A DNA stretch of 50,782 bases from Acidobacteriota bacterium (GCA_004298115.1 SCRJ01000007.1:1-50782), one strand, 5' to 3'; positions 8,529 through 22,058 are shown, counted from the stretch's first letter. Translations and numbers: made by a program. Notes: generated by a model from the sequence alone, not told the origin.

Positions 8529-10298
8529 TCACGCCCCGCCGGGCGCGGTCGGGTCGAGGACGCGAACCTCGACGTCGCCCTCCCGGACGACCGGCCGCGT
8601 GAAGCGGGCCAGGAGCGTTCGCCACCGCGCCTCGGCGTCAGGGCTGCGCCAGCGCAGGACGCGGTAGCCGGGGCCCCCGAGGCGGGCGACCTCGCCCCAG
8701 TTGATCAGGAGGTGGGTGAACCCGGCCGCGTGCAGACGCTGCGCCGCCGCGGCGGCCGTCGGAGAGGACTCGACGACGGTTTGCACGAGCTGCCCGTCGT
8801 ACGGCGAGCTGACCTGATGCGGCCGCGGGCACCCCCACGACCGGCCCTCGCCCACCACCAGGATGCGCGCGTTCTGCGGTAGGAGGGCGTCGCACCGGCG
8901 GTAGGCGGGAACCGGGTCGTTGACGGTCACCGCGTGCCGCCACGCCTCGGCGCTTTGCGCGCCGCTCCACAACCGGTGGAACCCGAGCACGCCGAACACG
9001 AACGCCGCAAGGTTGACGGCGCCGAGGGCGACGGTGACCCCGAGCAGCGCGCGGACCAGCCGGGCCGGCCGGCGGCCGAACTGCCCCAGGCCGGCCGCCG
9101 CGAGGGCGGCGAGCAGCGCCGCGAGCGGCAAGGCGTAGCGGGTGGTCTGCGAGGTCACCAGCCAGCCGGCGAGGGCGAGGGCCAGGGCGAGCGCGACGAG
9201 ACGCCGCTCGCGGCGGGCGCCGTTGTCGCCGAACAGCGCGAGCAGCGCCAGCGGCAGCGCGGCCGCCGCCCACCACCCCAGCCCGTCGGGAGGCGCCACC
9301 AGGTGGACGAGGCCGGCCGGCACGCTGGCGAGCCCGCCGACCCCCTCCCGGACGAGCGCGAGGTAGCGCTCGTCGTCCGCCGCGGACCAACCGCGGCCCC
9401 CGACAAGCGCCCACAGGAGCGGAAAGAACGGGTTGCCGGTGGTCAGGAGGTTGCGCACCCACCAGAAGGACGAGGCCGCGACCCCGATCCCGGCAGCCGC
9501 CCAGGCCAGCGACGCCGATCCCAGCCAGCCGACCGCGAGCACGGCCGCGGCCGGGACGGCGGCCGTGTACTTGGCGGCGATCGCCAGGCCGAAGGCGAGG
9601 CCGGCGCCGAGGATCCGCTCGCGGGCGGGCTCGGCGCGGGCGACCAGGTGATCCGCCATGAGCACGACGCCCAACACCACGAGCTGGTCGGCGGCGGCGA
9701 CGCTGGCGATCCAGGTGCCGTGCCAGCACGCCAGCAGGAGCGCCGGCGCCACCCAGCGATCGCGCCCCGCGCCGAGCCGCCCCGCCAGGCGCGCCAACGC
9801 CACCAGGGCGATGACGAACGTGGCCCAGTGCAGACCCGCGGCCGCCTCGGGAACGCCGAGGGCGACCGGCAGCAGGTACACGGTTGCCGCCGCCATCGGA
9901 AAGTGGCTGAACAGGTTGTGCGGCACGGTCGCGAAGCTGCCGTTGGCGAGCCATGTCCACGGCAGCCCGAGGTGGTAGACGAGGGCGTCGTAGAAGTAGG
10001 GCGGCGCCAGCCACAGCGGTGCCCCGGCCGCGAGCGCCGCGCCGAACAGCAGGGCGGCCCGCGGCCGTTGCCGGGCCACGCCCCACGCCCTCCAGAGCCC
10101 GCCCGCAAGGATCAGGAGACCCGCCCAGACCGCGGGGCGAGGGCCCGCGAGCTGCGCGATCAGCGCGACCGACCACCACAACGCCGTCCAGCCGCGGACC
10201 CACCGATCGCCGGCGGACCGGCCGCCGAGCCCCTCGCCGAGCCCGAGCAGGCCGGCGGCCGCGAGCGCGGTCAGGGCCAGGGCGGCGAGGGCGTGCAC
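8529..10298 (-). CDS. Multi-pass membrane protein, GT-C (ArnT/PMT-like) glycosyltransferase candidate (copy B)
   Basis: A protein of 589 residues, paralogous to its neighbour at 6710-8467. The shared signature APPYFYDALVYHLGLPW lies near residue 120, followed by repeated hydrophobic segments to about residue 430. A soluble tail follows with GFTHLLINWGEVARL and VVREGDVEVRVLDP. The two copies differ strongly elsewhere, so the duplication is old or divergence was fast. The conserved Asp of YDALVYH suits a GT-C active site. The start is GTG at 10298. It lies 36 bp downstream of mqnC on the same strand, but no functional link with menaquinone synthesis is evident. Confidence 0.6.
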   Translation of the reverse strand: MHALAALALTALAAAGLLGLGEGLGGRSAGDRWVRGWTALWWSVALIAQLAGPRPAVWAGLLILAGGLWRAWGVARQRPRAALLFGAALAAGAPLWLAPPYFYDALVYHLGLPWTWLANGSFATVPHNLFSHFPMAAATVYLLPVALGVPEAAAGLHWATFVIALVALARLAGRLGAGRDRWVAPALLLACWHGTWIASVAAADQLVVLGVVLMADHLVARAEPARERILGAGLAFGLAIAAKYTAAVPAAAVLAVGWLGSASLAWAAAGIGVAASSFWWVRNLLTTGNPFFPLLWALVGGRGWSAADDERYLALVREGVGGLASVPAGLVHLVAPPDGLGWWAAAALPLALLALFGDNGARRERRLVALALALALAGWLVTSQTTRYALPLAALLAALAAAGLGQFGRRPARLVRALLGVTVALGAVNLAAFVFGVLGFHRLWSGAQSAEAWRHAVTVNDPVPAYRRCDALLPQNARILVVGEGRSWGCPRPHQVSSPYDGQLVQTVVESSPTAAAAAQRLHAAGFTHLLINWGEVARLGGPGYRVLRWRSPDAEARWRTLLARFTRPVVREGDVEVRVLDPTAPGGA

Positions 10299-10334
10299 GG
10301 CCGTATTGTGCGCTGTTCGCGAGGAAATCGGCCG

Positions 10335-11477
10335 CTACAGCGGCTCGTACAGGGTGCGGCGTTGCCGGGGCGTGAAGCCCGCGTCGGCGATCACGCGCTC
10401 CATCTCCGCCCGCGACATCCGGTGGTGCGCCCCGGCGGCGGCCACGACGTTCTCCTCGAGCATGATCGAGCCGAGGTCGTCGGCGCCGAAGAAGAGGGAG
10501 AGCTGGCCGATCTTGGATCCCTGCGTCACCCAGGAGCCCTGGACGTGGCGGACGTTGTCGAGCGCCAGGCGCGAGATCGCCAGCGTGCGCAGGTAGTCGA
10601 AACCGCCGGAGACCGGCACCTCGCCGTCGAGCGCCGTGTTCTCCTCCTGGAACGTCCACGGGATGAACGCGGTGAAGCCGCCGGTCGCGTCCTGCAACTC
10701 GCGCACCCGCAGGAAGTGCTCGACGCGGGCGGCGGTCGGCTCGCCGACGCCGAACATCATCGTGGCGGTGGTGCGCATGCCCTGGAGGTGCGCCTCGCGG
10801 TGCACCGCAAGCCACTGCGCGGTCGAGGCCTTCGCCCGCGACCAGATGCGCTTGCGCGTCTCGTCCTCGAGCACCTCCGCGCCGCCGCCCGGGATCGACG
10901 CGAGGCCGGCCGCTCGCAAGCGGGCGATGACATCGGCCAGGGGCAGCCTCTCGACCTTGGCGATGTACCACACCTCGGGGGCCGAGAACGCGTGCAGGTG
11001 GACGGCCGGGAACGCGGCCTTGAGCTGTCGCAGCAGTCCCTCGTAGAAGTCGATCCGCAGGGCGGGGTGGACCCCCCCCTGGAGCAGGATCCCGGTCCCC
11101 CCGGCGGCGACGGTCTCCTCGACCTTGCGCGCGATCGCCTCGAACGGCAGCACGTAGGCGTCGGCGTCGTCCGGCGCCCGGTAGAACGCGCAGAACTTGC
11201 AGCGGTAGACGCAGACGTTGGTGTAGTTGATGTTGCGGTCGATGATGTAGGTCGCCTCGGCGACGGCGTTGAGGCGACAGCGGACGGCGTGGGCCGCCGC
11301 GCCGAGCGCGTGCAGGCTCGCCTGATCGAACAGCCGCTGGAGTTCCACCCCGGTCAGCCGCCGCCCCCCCACCGCGTCTTCGAGCAACTCCCGCACACCG
11401 CCTCTGGGGTCGAAGGGCGTCTCGTCGTTCCGGACCCCGGACCCCGGACCCCGGTCCCCGGTCGTGTCAGTCGTCAC
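10335..11477 (-). CDS. mqnC: Cyclic dehypoxanthinyl futalosine synthase MqnC
   Basis: Radical-SAM enzyme of the futalosine menaquinone pathway, closing dehypoxanthine futalosine into its cyclic form. RNINYTNVCVYRCKFCAFYR carries the CxxxCxxC cluster motif. QGGVHPALRIDFYEGLL, AGLASIPGGGAEVL, TGGFTAFIPWTFQ and SWVTQGSKIGQLSLFFGADDLGS are characteristic of MqnC rather than MqnE. The GTG start at 11477 overlaps mqnA by 11 bp and would place heptamer-repeat-encoded residues (GDRGPGSGVR) at the N-terminus. A GTG at 11396 (VRELLEDAV) gives 353 residues and avoids the repeat, so the start is uncertain. The mqnA-mqnC order makes menaquinone the likely respiratory quinone. Confidence 0.9.
   Translation of the reverse strand: MTTDTTGDRGPGSGVRNDETPFDPRGGVRELLEDAVGGRRLTGVELQRLFDQASLHALGAAAHAVRCRLNAVAEATYIIDRNINYTNVCVYRCKFCAFYRAPDDADAYVLPFEAIARKVEETVAAGGTGILLQGGVHPALRIDFYEGLLRQLKAAFPAVHLHAFSAPEVWYIAKVERLPLADVIARLRAAGLASIPGGGAEVLEDETRKRIWSRAKASTAQWLAVHREAHLQGMRTTATMMFGVGEPTAARVEHFLRVRELQDATGGFTAFIPWTFQEENTALDGEVPVSGGFDYLRTLAISRLALDNVRHVQGSWVTQGSKIGQLSLFFGADDLGSIMLEENVVAAAGAHHRMSRAEMERVIADAGFTPRQRRTLYEPL
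11432..11459. repeat. Heptanucleotide tandem repeat (GGACCCC)3 + GGTCCCC
   Basis: Three GGACCCC units and one GGTCCCC variant run in exact 7-bp register, within the annotated 5' end of mqnC and just after the mqnA stop codon. The unit is a variant of the GGACCAC arrays elsewhere in the window. Confidence 0.85.
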
Positions 11478-12279
11478 GCCACACCTCGTCGCGGCGGGGG
11501 AGCAACCCCGCGTCCGCGGCGCGGCGCAGGAACTCCTGCGCTCCCGTCCGTTCGCCGTCTCCCAAGCGGTAGGTCAACGTGTCCTCCAGGTACACCCGGG
11601 TACCCTCGAGCCCCACCCCGTGCTCCCGCGCCCACCGCGGCAGGAACTCTCCCCAGTGCTCGCGAGCGAACTCAAACGAACGTTCGAGCACCGGGCCGAT
11701 CCCCGTGGGCGCCGCCGGCGCCACCCCCCACAAGGCAAAGACGAACGGCAGCCCCGTCCATTCCACCCACGCGCCCGCCAGGTCGACCTCGACGAGCCCG
11801 GTGCGGCCGCAGACGGCGAGCGCCGGGTCGCCGATGATCACCGCCGCGTCCGCGCCCGCCAGCATCGCGTCGAGCGGCGGGCGCGACGGGACGATTCGGG
11901 GGCGGACCCCCCAGCGTTCCGCGAGGAGGAGGCGGGCGAGAGCGACCGAGGTGCGCGAGGCGGTGTGCGCCGCCAGCACCGTCACCTCGGCGAGCGGCAC
12001 CTTGGCGACGAGGAGCACCGAGCGCACCTCGTGGCGCGCCGCCACTCCGACCGCGCCGAGGGCGCGTACCCCGGGCATGCCGGCCAGCGCCGCAACCGGC
12101 ACCAGGCCGGCCACGGCCTCGCCGGCGGCCAACCGGTCGGCGCACGCCGACGGCTCCGCCGTCTCGAACCGGTACGGAAACGGGGCGGTGATGCCGGATT
12201 CCAGACCGGCCAGCAGCGGTCGAGCGTTGAGGAACTGCACCCCCACGATCCGGGCCGGAGGTGTGGCCGCAGCGGTCAT
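11467..12279 (-). CDS. mqnA: Chorismate dehydratase MqnA
   Basis: First step of the futalosine menaquinone pathway: chorismate to 3-enolpyruvyl-benzoate. It is a periplasmic-binding-protein-like fold of 270 residues, with [15 protein letters not shown] at the start, [22 protein letters not shown] and [19 protein letters not shown]. The last block is very typical of MqnA. ATG at 12279; the stop overlaps the mqnC start. MqnB and MqnD are not in the window. Confidence 0.93.
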   Translation of the reverse strand: MTAAATPPARIVGVQFLNARPLLAGLESGITAPFPYRFETAEPSACADRLAAGEAVAGLVPVAALAGMPGVRALGAVGVAARHEVRSVLLVAKVPLAEVTVLAAHTASRTSVALARLLLAERWGVRPRIVPSRPPLDAMLAGADAAVIIGDPALAVCGRTGLVEVDLAGAWVEWTGLPFVFALWGVAPAAPTGIGPVLERSFEFAREHWGEFLPRWAREHGVGLEGTRVYLEDTLTYRLGDGERTGAQEFLRRAADAGLLPRRDEVWRDD

Positions 12280-12309
12280 GTCCGAGCGTGCAAGGGAGCA
12301 GCGTGAGCC

Positions 12310-12330
12310 GTGGTCCGTGGTCCGTGGTCC
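12310..12330. repeat. Heptanucleotide tandem repeat (GTGGTCC)3
   Basis: Three GTGGTCC units (reverse complement GGACCAC) run into GAGAGACAGA. The array at 28698-28725, read on the opposite strand, continues from GTGGTCC into GAGAGAGACAG. The two copies therefore share more than the heptamer. This array lies 30 bp upstream of mqnA. Confidence 0.85.
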
Positions 12331-12368
12331 GAGAGACAGAACCCACGATCCGACTCGATCGGGACGCG

Positions 12369-12403
12369 GTCCCCGGTCAACGGTCCCCGGTCAACGGTCC
12401 TCA
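12369..12403. repeat. Heptamer array, 14-bp repeat of GGTCCCC-GGTCAAC
   Basis: Five heptamers in register: GGTCCCC, GGTCAAC, GGTCCCC, GGTCAAC, GGTCCTC. The last unit runs into the complement of the rho stop codon. It lies 38 bp from the GTGGTCC array, so the short rho-mqnA gap contains two arrays. Confidence 0.85.
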
Positions 12404-13783
12404 TGCCTGGCTCATCGAGTCCAGGAAGTCCTTGTTCGTGCGGGTCTTCTCGAGCTGGCCGAGGAGCAGCTCCATCGACTCCACCGTCGAGAGCGGGTTC
12501 AAGACCTTGCGCAGCACCCAGACGCGCTTGAGCTCCCACTCGTCGAGCAGCAGCTCCTCCTTGCGCGTCCCCGACTTGTTGATGTCGATCGAGGGGAAGA
12601 CGCGCTTCTCGGTGAGCTTGCGGTCGAGGTGGACCTCCATGTTGCCGGTGCCCTTGAACTCCTCGAAGATCACGTCGTCCATCCGCGAGCCGGTGTCGAT
12701 CAGCGCGGTGCCCATGACGGTCAGCGAGCCGCCCTCCTCGATGTTGCGCGCCGCCCCGAAGAAGCGCTTCGGCTTCTGCAGCGCGTTGGAGTCGACGCCG
12801 CCCGAGAGCACCTTGCCCGACGGCGGCACGACCGTGTTGTAGGCGCGGGCGAGGCGGGTGATCGAGTCGAGGAGGATGACCACGTCGCGGCGGTGCTCGA
12901 CCAGGCGCTTGGCCTTCTCGAGCACCATCTCGGCGACCTGGACGTGGCGGTACGCCGGCTCGTCGAACGTCGACGAGATCACCTCGCCCTTGACCGAGCG
13001 CTGCATGTCGGTGACCTCCTCCGGCCGCTCGTCGATGAGCAGGACGATGAGGATGATCTCCGGGTGGTTGGCCGTGATCGAGTTGGCGATCGCCTGCAGC
13101 ATCATGGTCTTGCCGGTTCGCGGCGGCGCCACGATCAAGCCGCGCTGCCCCTTGCCGATGGGGGTGAGCAGGTTCATCACCCGCGAGGTCATGTTCCCTT
13201 CGACCTCGAGGTTAATGCGCTCCATCGGGTAGAGCGGCGTCAGGTTGTCGAACAGGATCTTCTCCGCCATCTGGTCCGGCGGCTCGAAGTTGACGGCCTC
13301 GACCTTGATGAGGGCGAAGTAGCGCTCGCCCTCCCGCGGCGGCCGGATCTGCCCCGAAACGGTGTCGCCGGTGCGCAGGTTGAAGCGGCGGATCTGCGAC
13401 GGCGACACGTAGATGTCGTCCGGCCCGGGGAGGTAGTTGTACTCCGGCGCGCGCAGGAAGCCGTACCCGTCGGGGAGGATCTCGAGGACCCCCTCGCCGA
13501 AGATGAGCCCCTCGCGCTCGGTTTGCACCTGCAGGATCTTGAAGATGAGGTCCTGCTTGCGCATTCCGGCGGGGTTCTCGACCTCGAGCTCGCGGGCGAC
13601 GTGCGTCAGCTCCGAGATCGACATGTCCTTGAGCGTCCGGATGTCCAGGCGCTGCTTGCCCTCGGTCTCGGCGGCCTCGGCCTCCAGGGCCTCCTCCTCG
13701 AGCACCACGGGCAACCCCTCCGGATTGGCGTCGGCGCTGCGGCGCCCCTTACCACGACCGCGTTGAACCTTGGTTTCTGCCAT
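12401..13783 (-). CDS. rho: Transcription termination factor Rho
   Basis: Hexameric RNA-dependent ATPase ending transcription. The protein has 460 residues. The N-terminal Rho helix-bundle follows a 45-residue charged tail, then an OB-fold RNA-binding domain ([23 protein letters not shown]). The ATPase core has Walker [24 protein letters not shown], the Q-loop region [21 protein letters not shown] and [19 protein letters not shown]. No large insertion domain is present. The stop codon abuts a heptamer array. Confidence 0.98.
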   Translation of the reverse strand: MAETKVQRGRGKGRRSADANPEGLPVVLEEEALEAEAAETEGKQRLDIRTLKDMSISELTHVARELEVENPAGMRKQDLIFKILQVQTEREGLIFGEGVLEILPDGYGFLRAPEYNYLPGPDDIYVSPSQIRRFNLRTGDTVSGQIRPPREGERYFALIKVEAVNFEPPDQMAEKILFDNLTPLYPMERINLEVEGNMTSRVMNLLTPIGKGQRGLIVAPPRTGKTMMLQAIANSITANHPEIILIVLLIDERPEEVTDMQRSVKGEVISSTFDEPAYRHVQVAEMVLEKAKRLVEHRRDVVILLDSITRLARAYNTVVPPSGKVLSGGVDSNALQKPKRFFGAARNIEEGGSLTVMGTALIDTGSRMDDVIFEEFKGTGNMEVHLDRKLTEKRVFPSIDINKSGTRKEELLLDEWELKRVWVLRKVLNPLSTVESMELLLGQLEKTRTNKDFLDSMSQA

Positions 13784-13810
13784 GACGGGACTCCCTTGTC
13801 TGAACCGAAT

Positions 13811-14389
13811 TCACGGCGCCAACGCGTCGGCGATGGCGGCGAGGATCTCCTTGTGACCGGCGCCGGTGCTGGCCGAGAACGCGAGCGGCGGCGCGCCGCC
13901 CCCGAGCTCGCGCGCGACGCGCACCCCCGCCTGGGCGAGCGCACCCCGGCTCAGCCGGTCGGCCTTCGTCATCACGAGCAGGAGCCGCTTGCCCGCCTGG
14001 CGGACGAAGCCGACGAGGTCGATGTCGAGCGGGGAGGTGGGGATGCGCGGGTCCACGAGCCCGACCACGAGCCGCAGCCTCTCCTCCTCGAGGAGGTACG
14101 AGCTGATGTTGCGGCCCCAACTCTGGCGCTGCTCGCGTCCGGTGCGCGCGAAGCCGTAGCCGGGCAGGTCGACGAAGTAGCACTGGTTGTCGACCAGGTA
14201 GTAGTTGAGCGTCCGGGTCTTCCCCGGGGTCTTCGAGACCAGCGCCAGGCGCTGCCCGAAGAGGCTGTTCAGCAGGCTCGACTTGCCGACGTTGGACCGG
14301 CCGGCGAACGCCACCTGCGGGAGGGCGTCGTTCGGCCCCTTCCCGTGTTCGGCCACCGTGGCGCGCAGCGTGACGTTCCCGATCCGCAT
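13811..14389 (-). CDS. engB: GTPase EngB (YsxC/YihA)
   Basis: GTPase needed for late assembly of the large ribosomal subunit and normal septation. The protein is 192 residues from the ATG at 14389. It has P-loop [12 protein letters not shown], switch region [21 protein letters not shown] (G3) and MTKADRLS (G4), and SASTGAG as a likely G5. It lies 5 bp downstream of lon, in the same direction. A much longer open frame running upstream through lon in a different phase is a high-GC artefact. Confidence 0.96.
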   Translation of the reverse strand: MRIGNVTLRATVAEHGKGPNDALPQVAFAGRSNVGKSSLLNSLFGQRLALVSKTPGKTRTLNYYLVDNQCYFVDLPGYGFARTGREQRQSWGRNISSYLLEEERLRLVVGLVDPRIPTSPLDIDLVGFVRQAGKRLLLVMTKADRLSRGALAQAGVRVARELGGGAPPLAFSASTGAGHKEILAAIADALAP

Positions 14390-14394
14390 CGGAC

Positions 14395-16794
<2,400 letters not shown>

Positions 16795-16862
16795 GGCGAC
16801 CTCTCAAGAACCCTGGGAAGAACGACGGAAAACCGGCGCAGGGCGCGCCGCCCGAGGCGGCT

Positions 16863-18107
<1,245 letters not shown>

Positions 18108-18164
18108 GCTCTAGGCTCCATGGGTCATTTTACACCCTACGGCCGTAACCCGCCCGCGCAACTC

Positions 18165-18803
18165 CTATTCCCTGTGTTCGATGACCTTGTCGACCAGGCC
18201 GTAGGCCTGGGCGTCGGCCGCCTCGAGGATGAAGTCGCGCTCGGTGTCGGCGAAGATCCGCTCGAGCGGCTGGCCGGTGTGCAGCTGCAGGATCTCGTTG
18301 AGGCGCTGGCGCAACCGGAGGATGTCCTTGGCGTGGATGTCGATGTCGGTCGCCTGGCCGCCCAGCCCGAAGAGCAGCGGTTGGTGCAGCAGCACGCGGG
18401 CGTGCGGGAGCGCGAAGCGCTTCCCCTTGGCGCCGCCGGCGAGCAGGACCGCCGCCATCGAGGCCGCCTGCCCCATGCAGATCGTCGCGACGTCGGGCTT
18501 GACGTACTGCATCGTGTCGTAGATCGCAAGTCCGGCGGTCACCGACCCGCCCGGCGAGTTGACGTACAGGTAGATGTCCTTCTCGGGGTTCTCGGCCTCG
18601 AGGAAAAGCATCTGGGCGATCACGACCGACGCTTCGTGGTCGTCGATCGTCTCGCCGAGGAAGATCACGTTGTCCTTGAGCAGGCGGGAGAAGATGTCGT
18701 ACGCCCGCTCGCCCCGGCTGGTCTGCTCGACAACCATCGGTATCAACACGCCGTCACCCCCCTTGGGCGTCGCCCCCGCGCCGTCGCCGCCGCGTCCCGC
18801 CAT
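18165..18803 (-). CDS. clpP: ClpP protease proteolytic subunit
   Basis: Serine peptidase forming the tetradecameric chamber of ClpXP. The 212-residue protein from ATG 18803 includes about 20 extra N-terminal Gly-rich residues before [23 protein letters not shown], where mature ClpP begins. The catalytic triad is Ser115 (GQAASMAA), His140 (RVLLHQP) and Asp190 (DTERD). Upstream in-frame sequence reaching 19031 lies inside tig and is not used. The start lies one base after the tig stop codon, so coupling is likely. Confidence 0.96.
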   Translation of the reverse strand: MAGRGGDGAGATPKGGDGVLIPMVVEQTSRGERAYDIFSRLLKDNVIFLGETIDDHEASVVIAQMLFLEAENPEKDIYLYVNSPGGSVTAGLAIYDTMQYVKPDVATICMGQAASMAAVLLAGGAKGKRFALPHARVLLHQPLLFGLGGQATDIDIHAKDILRLRQRLNEILQLHTGQPLERIFADTERDFILEAADAQAYGLVDKVIEHRE

Positions 18804-18804
18804 C

Positions 18805-20082
18805 TCACGCCTTCGCGTCCGTGGCGTTGGCGAGAGCCTGGTCGACCGCGCGCTCGCGCCGCAACAGCGCACCCACGCGCTCGAGGCCGCCTCCCTTGGC
18901 GAGGTTGCCGCGCAACTCCGCGAACGGCACGCCGAGACGCCGCGCCTGGTGCTCCACCTCGTGGTCGACATCGGCGGCGGAGACGGTGATCCCGAACGAT
19001 TCCGCGAGCGCGTCGAGCAGAACCTCGGCACGCAGCCGCTGCTCGACCCGGCCCCGCATCTCGCCCTCGAGCTTCTCCCAGTCCACCTTGGCCTGATCGG
19101 GGTCGATCCCCCGCTGCGCCAGCGCCTGGGCGAACTCGACCAGCTCCTTGCGGGTGTCGTCGCGCACCACCCCTTCCGGCAGGTCGAGCGTGCGGCCGTC
19201 GGCCAGGTGGGTCACCAACGCTTCGCGCCAGACGTCGCGGCGGCGCTCGGCCAGGCTGATGCGCAGGCGCTCGCGAACGCGCTCGCGCAGCGCCTCGACG
19301 CCGCCCGTGATCCCCACCGACGTGGCGAACGCGTCGTCCACCTCGGGCAGGCGCTTGCGCCGCAGGCTCTTGATCCGCACCTTGTAGACCACGCGTTTGG
19401 CCGGGTGTTCCTCGTTCCCCGCCTCGCCGACCGTGCGCTCGGCGCTGACGGCGTCCCCGACGGTCCGTCCGGTCACCGCGGCTTCGATCTCGGGGTAGAT
19501 CTCGTCGTGCCCGATCTGGAACAGGGAGCGGTCCTCGTGGAACGGCTCGCCGTCGCCATCCGGAAACTCGCCGTCGACCTCCGCCTCGACCAGCATCCCC
19601 TCGGCCGCCGGCTCGCCTTCCACCGGCTCCCACGCCGCCTGGCGGTCGCGGAGCTGCTCGATCGCGCCCGTCAGATCGTCGTCGGCGGGTTCGATCGCGA
19701 CCGCCGGCGGAGTGAACCCGTCCAGCGACGGCAGCGCCACGGTGGGGTAGACGTCGAACTCCCCCTTGAACCGGTACTCGCCGGTGTCGAGCCAGCCCGA
19801 CTCCTTGATGCCGAGCGGCGAGGCCGGCCGCAACTTCTCCTCGCGCCTCACCTGGTCCCACGTGCGGCGCGTCAGGTGCTCCTCGAGGTCGTCGCGGATC
19901 TCGCCGGCGAAGCGGCGCTCCACCAGGGTGCGGGGCGCCTTGCCCTTGCGGAAGCCGTCGATGCGGGCGCCGCGCAGCCAGTCGCCGAGGACATGCTCGC
20001 GTTCGGAGCTCACCTCCTCCGGGCCGATGGTGGCCGTCACGACGACCCGGCACGGGGTGGTGCGTTCGATCTCGTAGCTCAT
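18805..20082 (-). CDS. tig: Trigger factor
   Basis: Ribosome-bound chaperone and peptidyl-prolyl isomerase, 425 residues from ATG 20082 ([19 protein letters not shown]). The ribosome-docking signature is [18 protein letters not shown] (near residues 40-57). A central FKBP-like domain is marked by the [14 protein letters not shown] region, which is poorly conserved relative to E. coli; the helical C-terminal domain follows. First gene of tig-clpP-clpX-lon, just downstream of two tRNA genes. Confidence 0.92.
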   Translation of the reverse strand: MSYEIERTTPCRVVVTATIGPEEVSSEREHVLGDWLRGARIDGFRKGKAPRTLVERRFAGEIRDDLEEHLTRRTWDQVRREEKLRPASPLGIKESGWLDTGEYRFKGEFDVYPTVALPSLDGFTPPAVAIEPADDDLTGAIEQLRDRQAAWEPVEGEPAAEGMLVEAEVDGEFPDGDGEPFHEDRSLFQIGHDEIYPEIEAAVTGRTVGDAVSAERTVGEAGNEEHPAKRVVYKVRIKSLRRKRLPEVDDAFATSVGITGGVEALRERVRERLRISLAERRRDVWREALVTHLADGRTLDLPEGVVRDDTRKELVEFAQALAQRGIDPDQAKVDWEKLEGEMRGRVEQRLRAEVLLDALAESFGITVSAADVDHEVEHQARRLGVPFAELRGNLAKGGGLERVGALLRRERAVDQALANATDAKA

Positions 20083-20094
20083 GCTTGCTCCAGA

Positions 20095-20180
20095 TGGTGC
20101 GAAAGGGGGGACTCGAACCCCCATGGGCAGCGCCCACGAGATCCTAAGTCTCGCGCGTCTACCAGTTCCGCCACTTTCGC
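20095..20180 (-). tRNA. tRNA-Leu (UAG anticodon)
   Basis: The minus strand starts GCGAAAGTGGCGGAACTGG, and the acceptor 5' GCGAAAG pairs with 3' CTTTCGC. The anticodon stem CGAGA/TCTCG holds loop CTTAGGA with anticodon TAG, decoding CUA (and CUN by wobble). A long variable arm (TGGGCGCTGCCCA) is typical of class II tRNA-Leu. The T-arm GGGGGTTCGAGTCCCCC is intact, and CCA is encoded. Confidence 0.96.
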
Positions 20181-20191
20181 GGGACGGGACT

Positions 20192-20267
20192 TGGTGAGCC
20201 GCGTAGGAGTCGAACCTACAACCTAGGGATTAAGAGTCCCTTGCTCTGCCAGTTGAGCTAGCGGCCC
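20192..20267 (-). tRNA. tRNA-Lys (CUU anticodon)
   Basis: The minus strand starts GGGCCGCTAGCTCAACTGG. The acceptor pairs with GCGGCTC (one G-U pair), and the anticodon loop CTCTTAA gives anticodon CTT for AAG. The T-arm GTAGGTTCGACTCCTAC is intact. CCA is encoded. It lies 11 bp upstream of tRNA-Leu. Confidence 0.96.
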
Positions 20268-20281
20268 ACCCGCTGAAGTCA

Positions 20282-21286
20282 TCATACCGTTGCCCGGCCT
20301 TCGGCGCAACCCCCGGTCCCGTCCGCCGCTCGCGGCGCCAGGACGGCGCGCACCGCCCCCAGCACGGCGGCCGGGCCGAGGCCCGCGAAACCGTCGCGCA
20401 CCGCCGCCCCCGACCCGGGGGCGCGCAGCACCAGCGCCCCTCCGACCGGCGCCGTCCGCGCCGGCGCGGTGGGGCCGAACAGCGCGACCGTGGGGCAGCC
20501 GACCGCGGCCGCGAGGTGGGTGAGCCCGGAGTCGTTGCCGACCGCCGCGTCGCACGCGGCCAGCAGCGCCGCGATCTCGTCCAGCGCCCAGGCGGTCGGG
20601 GCGACCCGGGCGCGGGCGTTGGCCACGAGCGGCGCCGCCACGTGCTCCTCGCCCGGCCCCACGACCACCACGAGCGCGACGCCTTCGGCGTCAAGCGCCT
20701 GCGCCACCGCGACGAAACGGTCGATCGGGTAGCGCTTGGCGTCCACGCCGCGGGTCGCCGGCAACAGGGCGACCATGCCGGGCATGTCGCCGAGCAGCGC
20801 CCGCTGGCGCAACCCCTGGCGGCGCAGGTGGTCGGGCAGCGGGAGGCGAAACGGCGCCGCCGCCGCGCCCGGCAGGCCGAGCCGCGCCAGCGCCAGGTCG
20901 AGGTCGTGGCGCTGATGGCGCGCGCGCACGACCTCGAACGTCGTCAGGCCGAGCGCCGCGGCGCCGCGCCCGCGACTCGCCAGCCGCACCGGCGCCCCCG
21001 CCCCGGCCAACAGCAGCTTGGCGCGGGTGCTGTGGCGCGCCGTGAGCGCCACGTCGAAGCGGTGCCGCAGGCGCCGCCGCGCCCACGAGAACCCCACCCC
21101 GGTCGGGCGGGTGATCACGTTCACGCCGAGGAGGCTGGCGAGCGGCGCGTGCGCGGCCGGCAGCAGCGCCGCGGTCTCGCCGCCGCGGTTGGCGGCGCGC
21201 AGCGCGGCGAGCGCCGGCAACGAGTGCACGAAGTCGCCGAGCCAGTTGGGCAGGTCCACGAGCACGCGGGCAGGGAGGGGGCCCAT
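20282..21286 (-). CDS. Glycosyltransferase family 9 (LPS heptosyltransferase-like)
   Basis: GT-B fold protein of 334 residues similar to ADP-heptose:LPS heptosyltransferase II. The N-terminus VLVDLPNWLGDFVHSLPAL carries the conserved acidic residue in the NWLGD motif. The C-terminal sugar-nucleotide site has AVGNDSGLTHLAAAVGCPTVALFGPTAP. It probably adds heptose or a similar sugar to lipid A core on the cytoplasmic face of the inner membrane. Next to a WaaE-like family 2 glycosyltransferase (7 bp gap), it suggests a small LPS-core gene group and thus a true outer membrane. Confidence 0.85.
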   Translation of the reverse strand: MGPLPARVLVDLPNWLGDFVHSLPALAALRAANRGGETAALLPAAHAPLASLLGVNVITRPTGVGFSWARRRLRHRFDVALTARHSTRAKLLLAGAGAPVRLASRGRGAAALGLTTFEVVRARHQRHDLDLALARLGLPGAAAAPFRLPLPDHLRRQGLRQRALLGDMPGMVALLPATRGVDAKRYPIDRFVAVAQALDAEGVALVVVVGPGEEHVAAPLVANARARVAPTAWALDEIAALLAACDAAVGNDSGLTHLAAAVGCPTVALFGPTAPARTAPVGGALVLRAPGSGAAVRDGFAGLGPAAVLGAVRAVLAPRAADGTGGCAEGRATV

Positions 21287-21293
21287 GGCTGGT

Positions 21294-22058
21294 TTACGGG
21301 AGCGCGCGGCGGCGCGTCGTGGTGTCCCATACCGCGGCCCACTTGAGAAACGTCCCGTACGCTCCGAGCACCGCGACGACGAACCCGGCGCCGCCGTCGA
21401 GGAAACCGAGGCGGACGACGAACGACCGCACGAAACGCCATTCGGCGCGCGCCGCCGCGCCCAGCAGCGTGGTGCGGCGGTTGCCCGCGACGAGCTCGGC
21501 CGCCGCCCGCGAGGCGTAGTCGTGGAGCTTCGGCACGTACTGCGGGAGCGACCTCAGCGTGTCGTGCTCGAGGGTTCCGGCCAGGCGCCCGACCGACGGC
21601 GCGGCCACGGCGCCGTGCACCGCCCGCGCCGAGAAACGGGCCCGCCGCCGGTCGAACAGCCGGACGACCCGGTCGGCCCCCCAGTCGCCGAACCGCAGCC
21701 GGCGGCCGAACGCGAGATTGCTGCGCCTGACCGAATAGGCGGGGTGCGCCGGCGCGGCGAGCGCCCGGCCGATCGCGTCCCGCAACGCCGGGCTGACGCG
21801 CTCGTCGGCGTCGAGCACGAGCACCCAGTCGTTGCGGCAGTGCTCGGCCCCCCAGTTGCACTGGGCGGCGCTCGACGCGAACGCATGCTCGACCACGGTG
21901 GCGCCGGCCTCGCTCGCGACCTCCCGGGTGCGGTCGCGGGTCCGCGGGTCGACCACCACGACCACCTCCGCGGCCCACCCGGCGACGCTGCCGAGCGCCC
22001 CGGGGAGCTGCTCCTCCTCGTCGCGCGCCGTCACGAGCACGGACAGCGGCGCGCTCAC
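21294..22058 (-). CDS. Glycosyltransferase family 2 (WaaE/KdtX-like)
   Basis: GT-A fold transferase of 254 residues. SVLVTARDEEEQLPGALGSV is the N-terminal nucleotide-binding strand. DWVLVLDADERVSPAL contains the metal-binding DxD (DAD). GDWGADRVVRLFDRRRARFS and HDTLRSLPQYVPKLHDYA resemble the WaaE/KdtX group of LPS inner-core glucosyltransferases. Two hydrophobic stretches near the C-terminus may bind the membrane. The start is GTG at 22058, overlapping the upstream gene's stop as GTGA. Confidence 0.82.
   Translation of the reverse strand: MSAPLSVLVTARDEEEQLPGALGSVAGWAAEVVVVVDPRTRDRTREVASEAGATVVEHAFASSAAQCNWGAEHCRNDWVLVLDADERVSPALRDAIGRALAAPAHPAYSVRRSNLAFGRRLRFGDWGADRVVRLFDRRRARFSARAVHGAVAAPSVGRLAGTLEHDTLRSLPQYVPKLHDYASRAAAELVAGNRRTTLLGAAARAEWRFVRSFVVRLGFLDGGAGFVVAVLGAYGTFLKWAAVWDTTTRRRALP

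Noticed and set aside
10335-11477. MqnE (aminofutalosine synthase)
   Set aside because: The TGGFTAFIPW and SWVTQG-IGQLSL blocks are those of MqnC.
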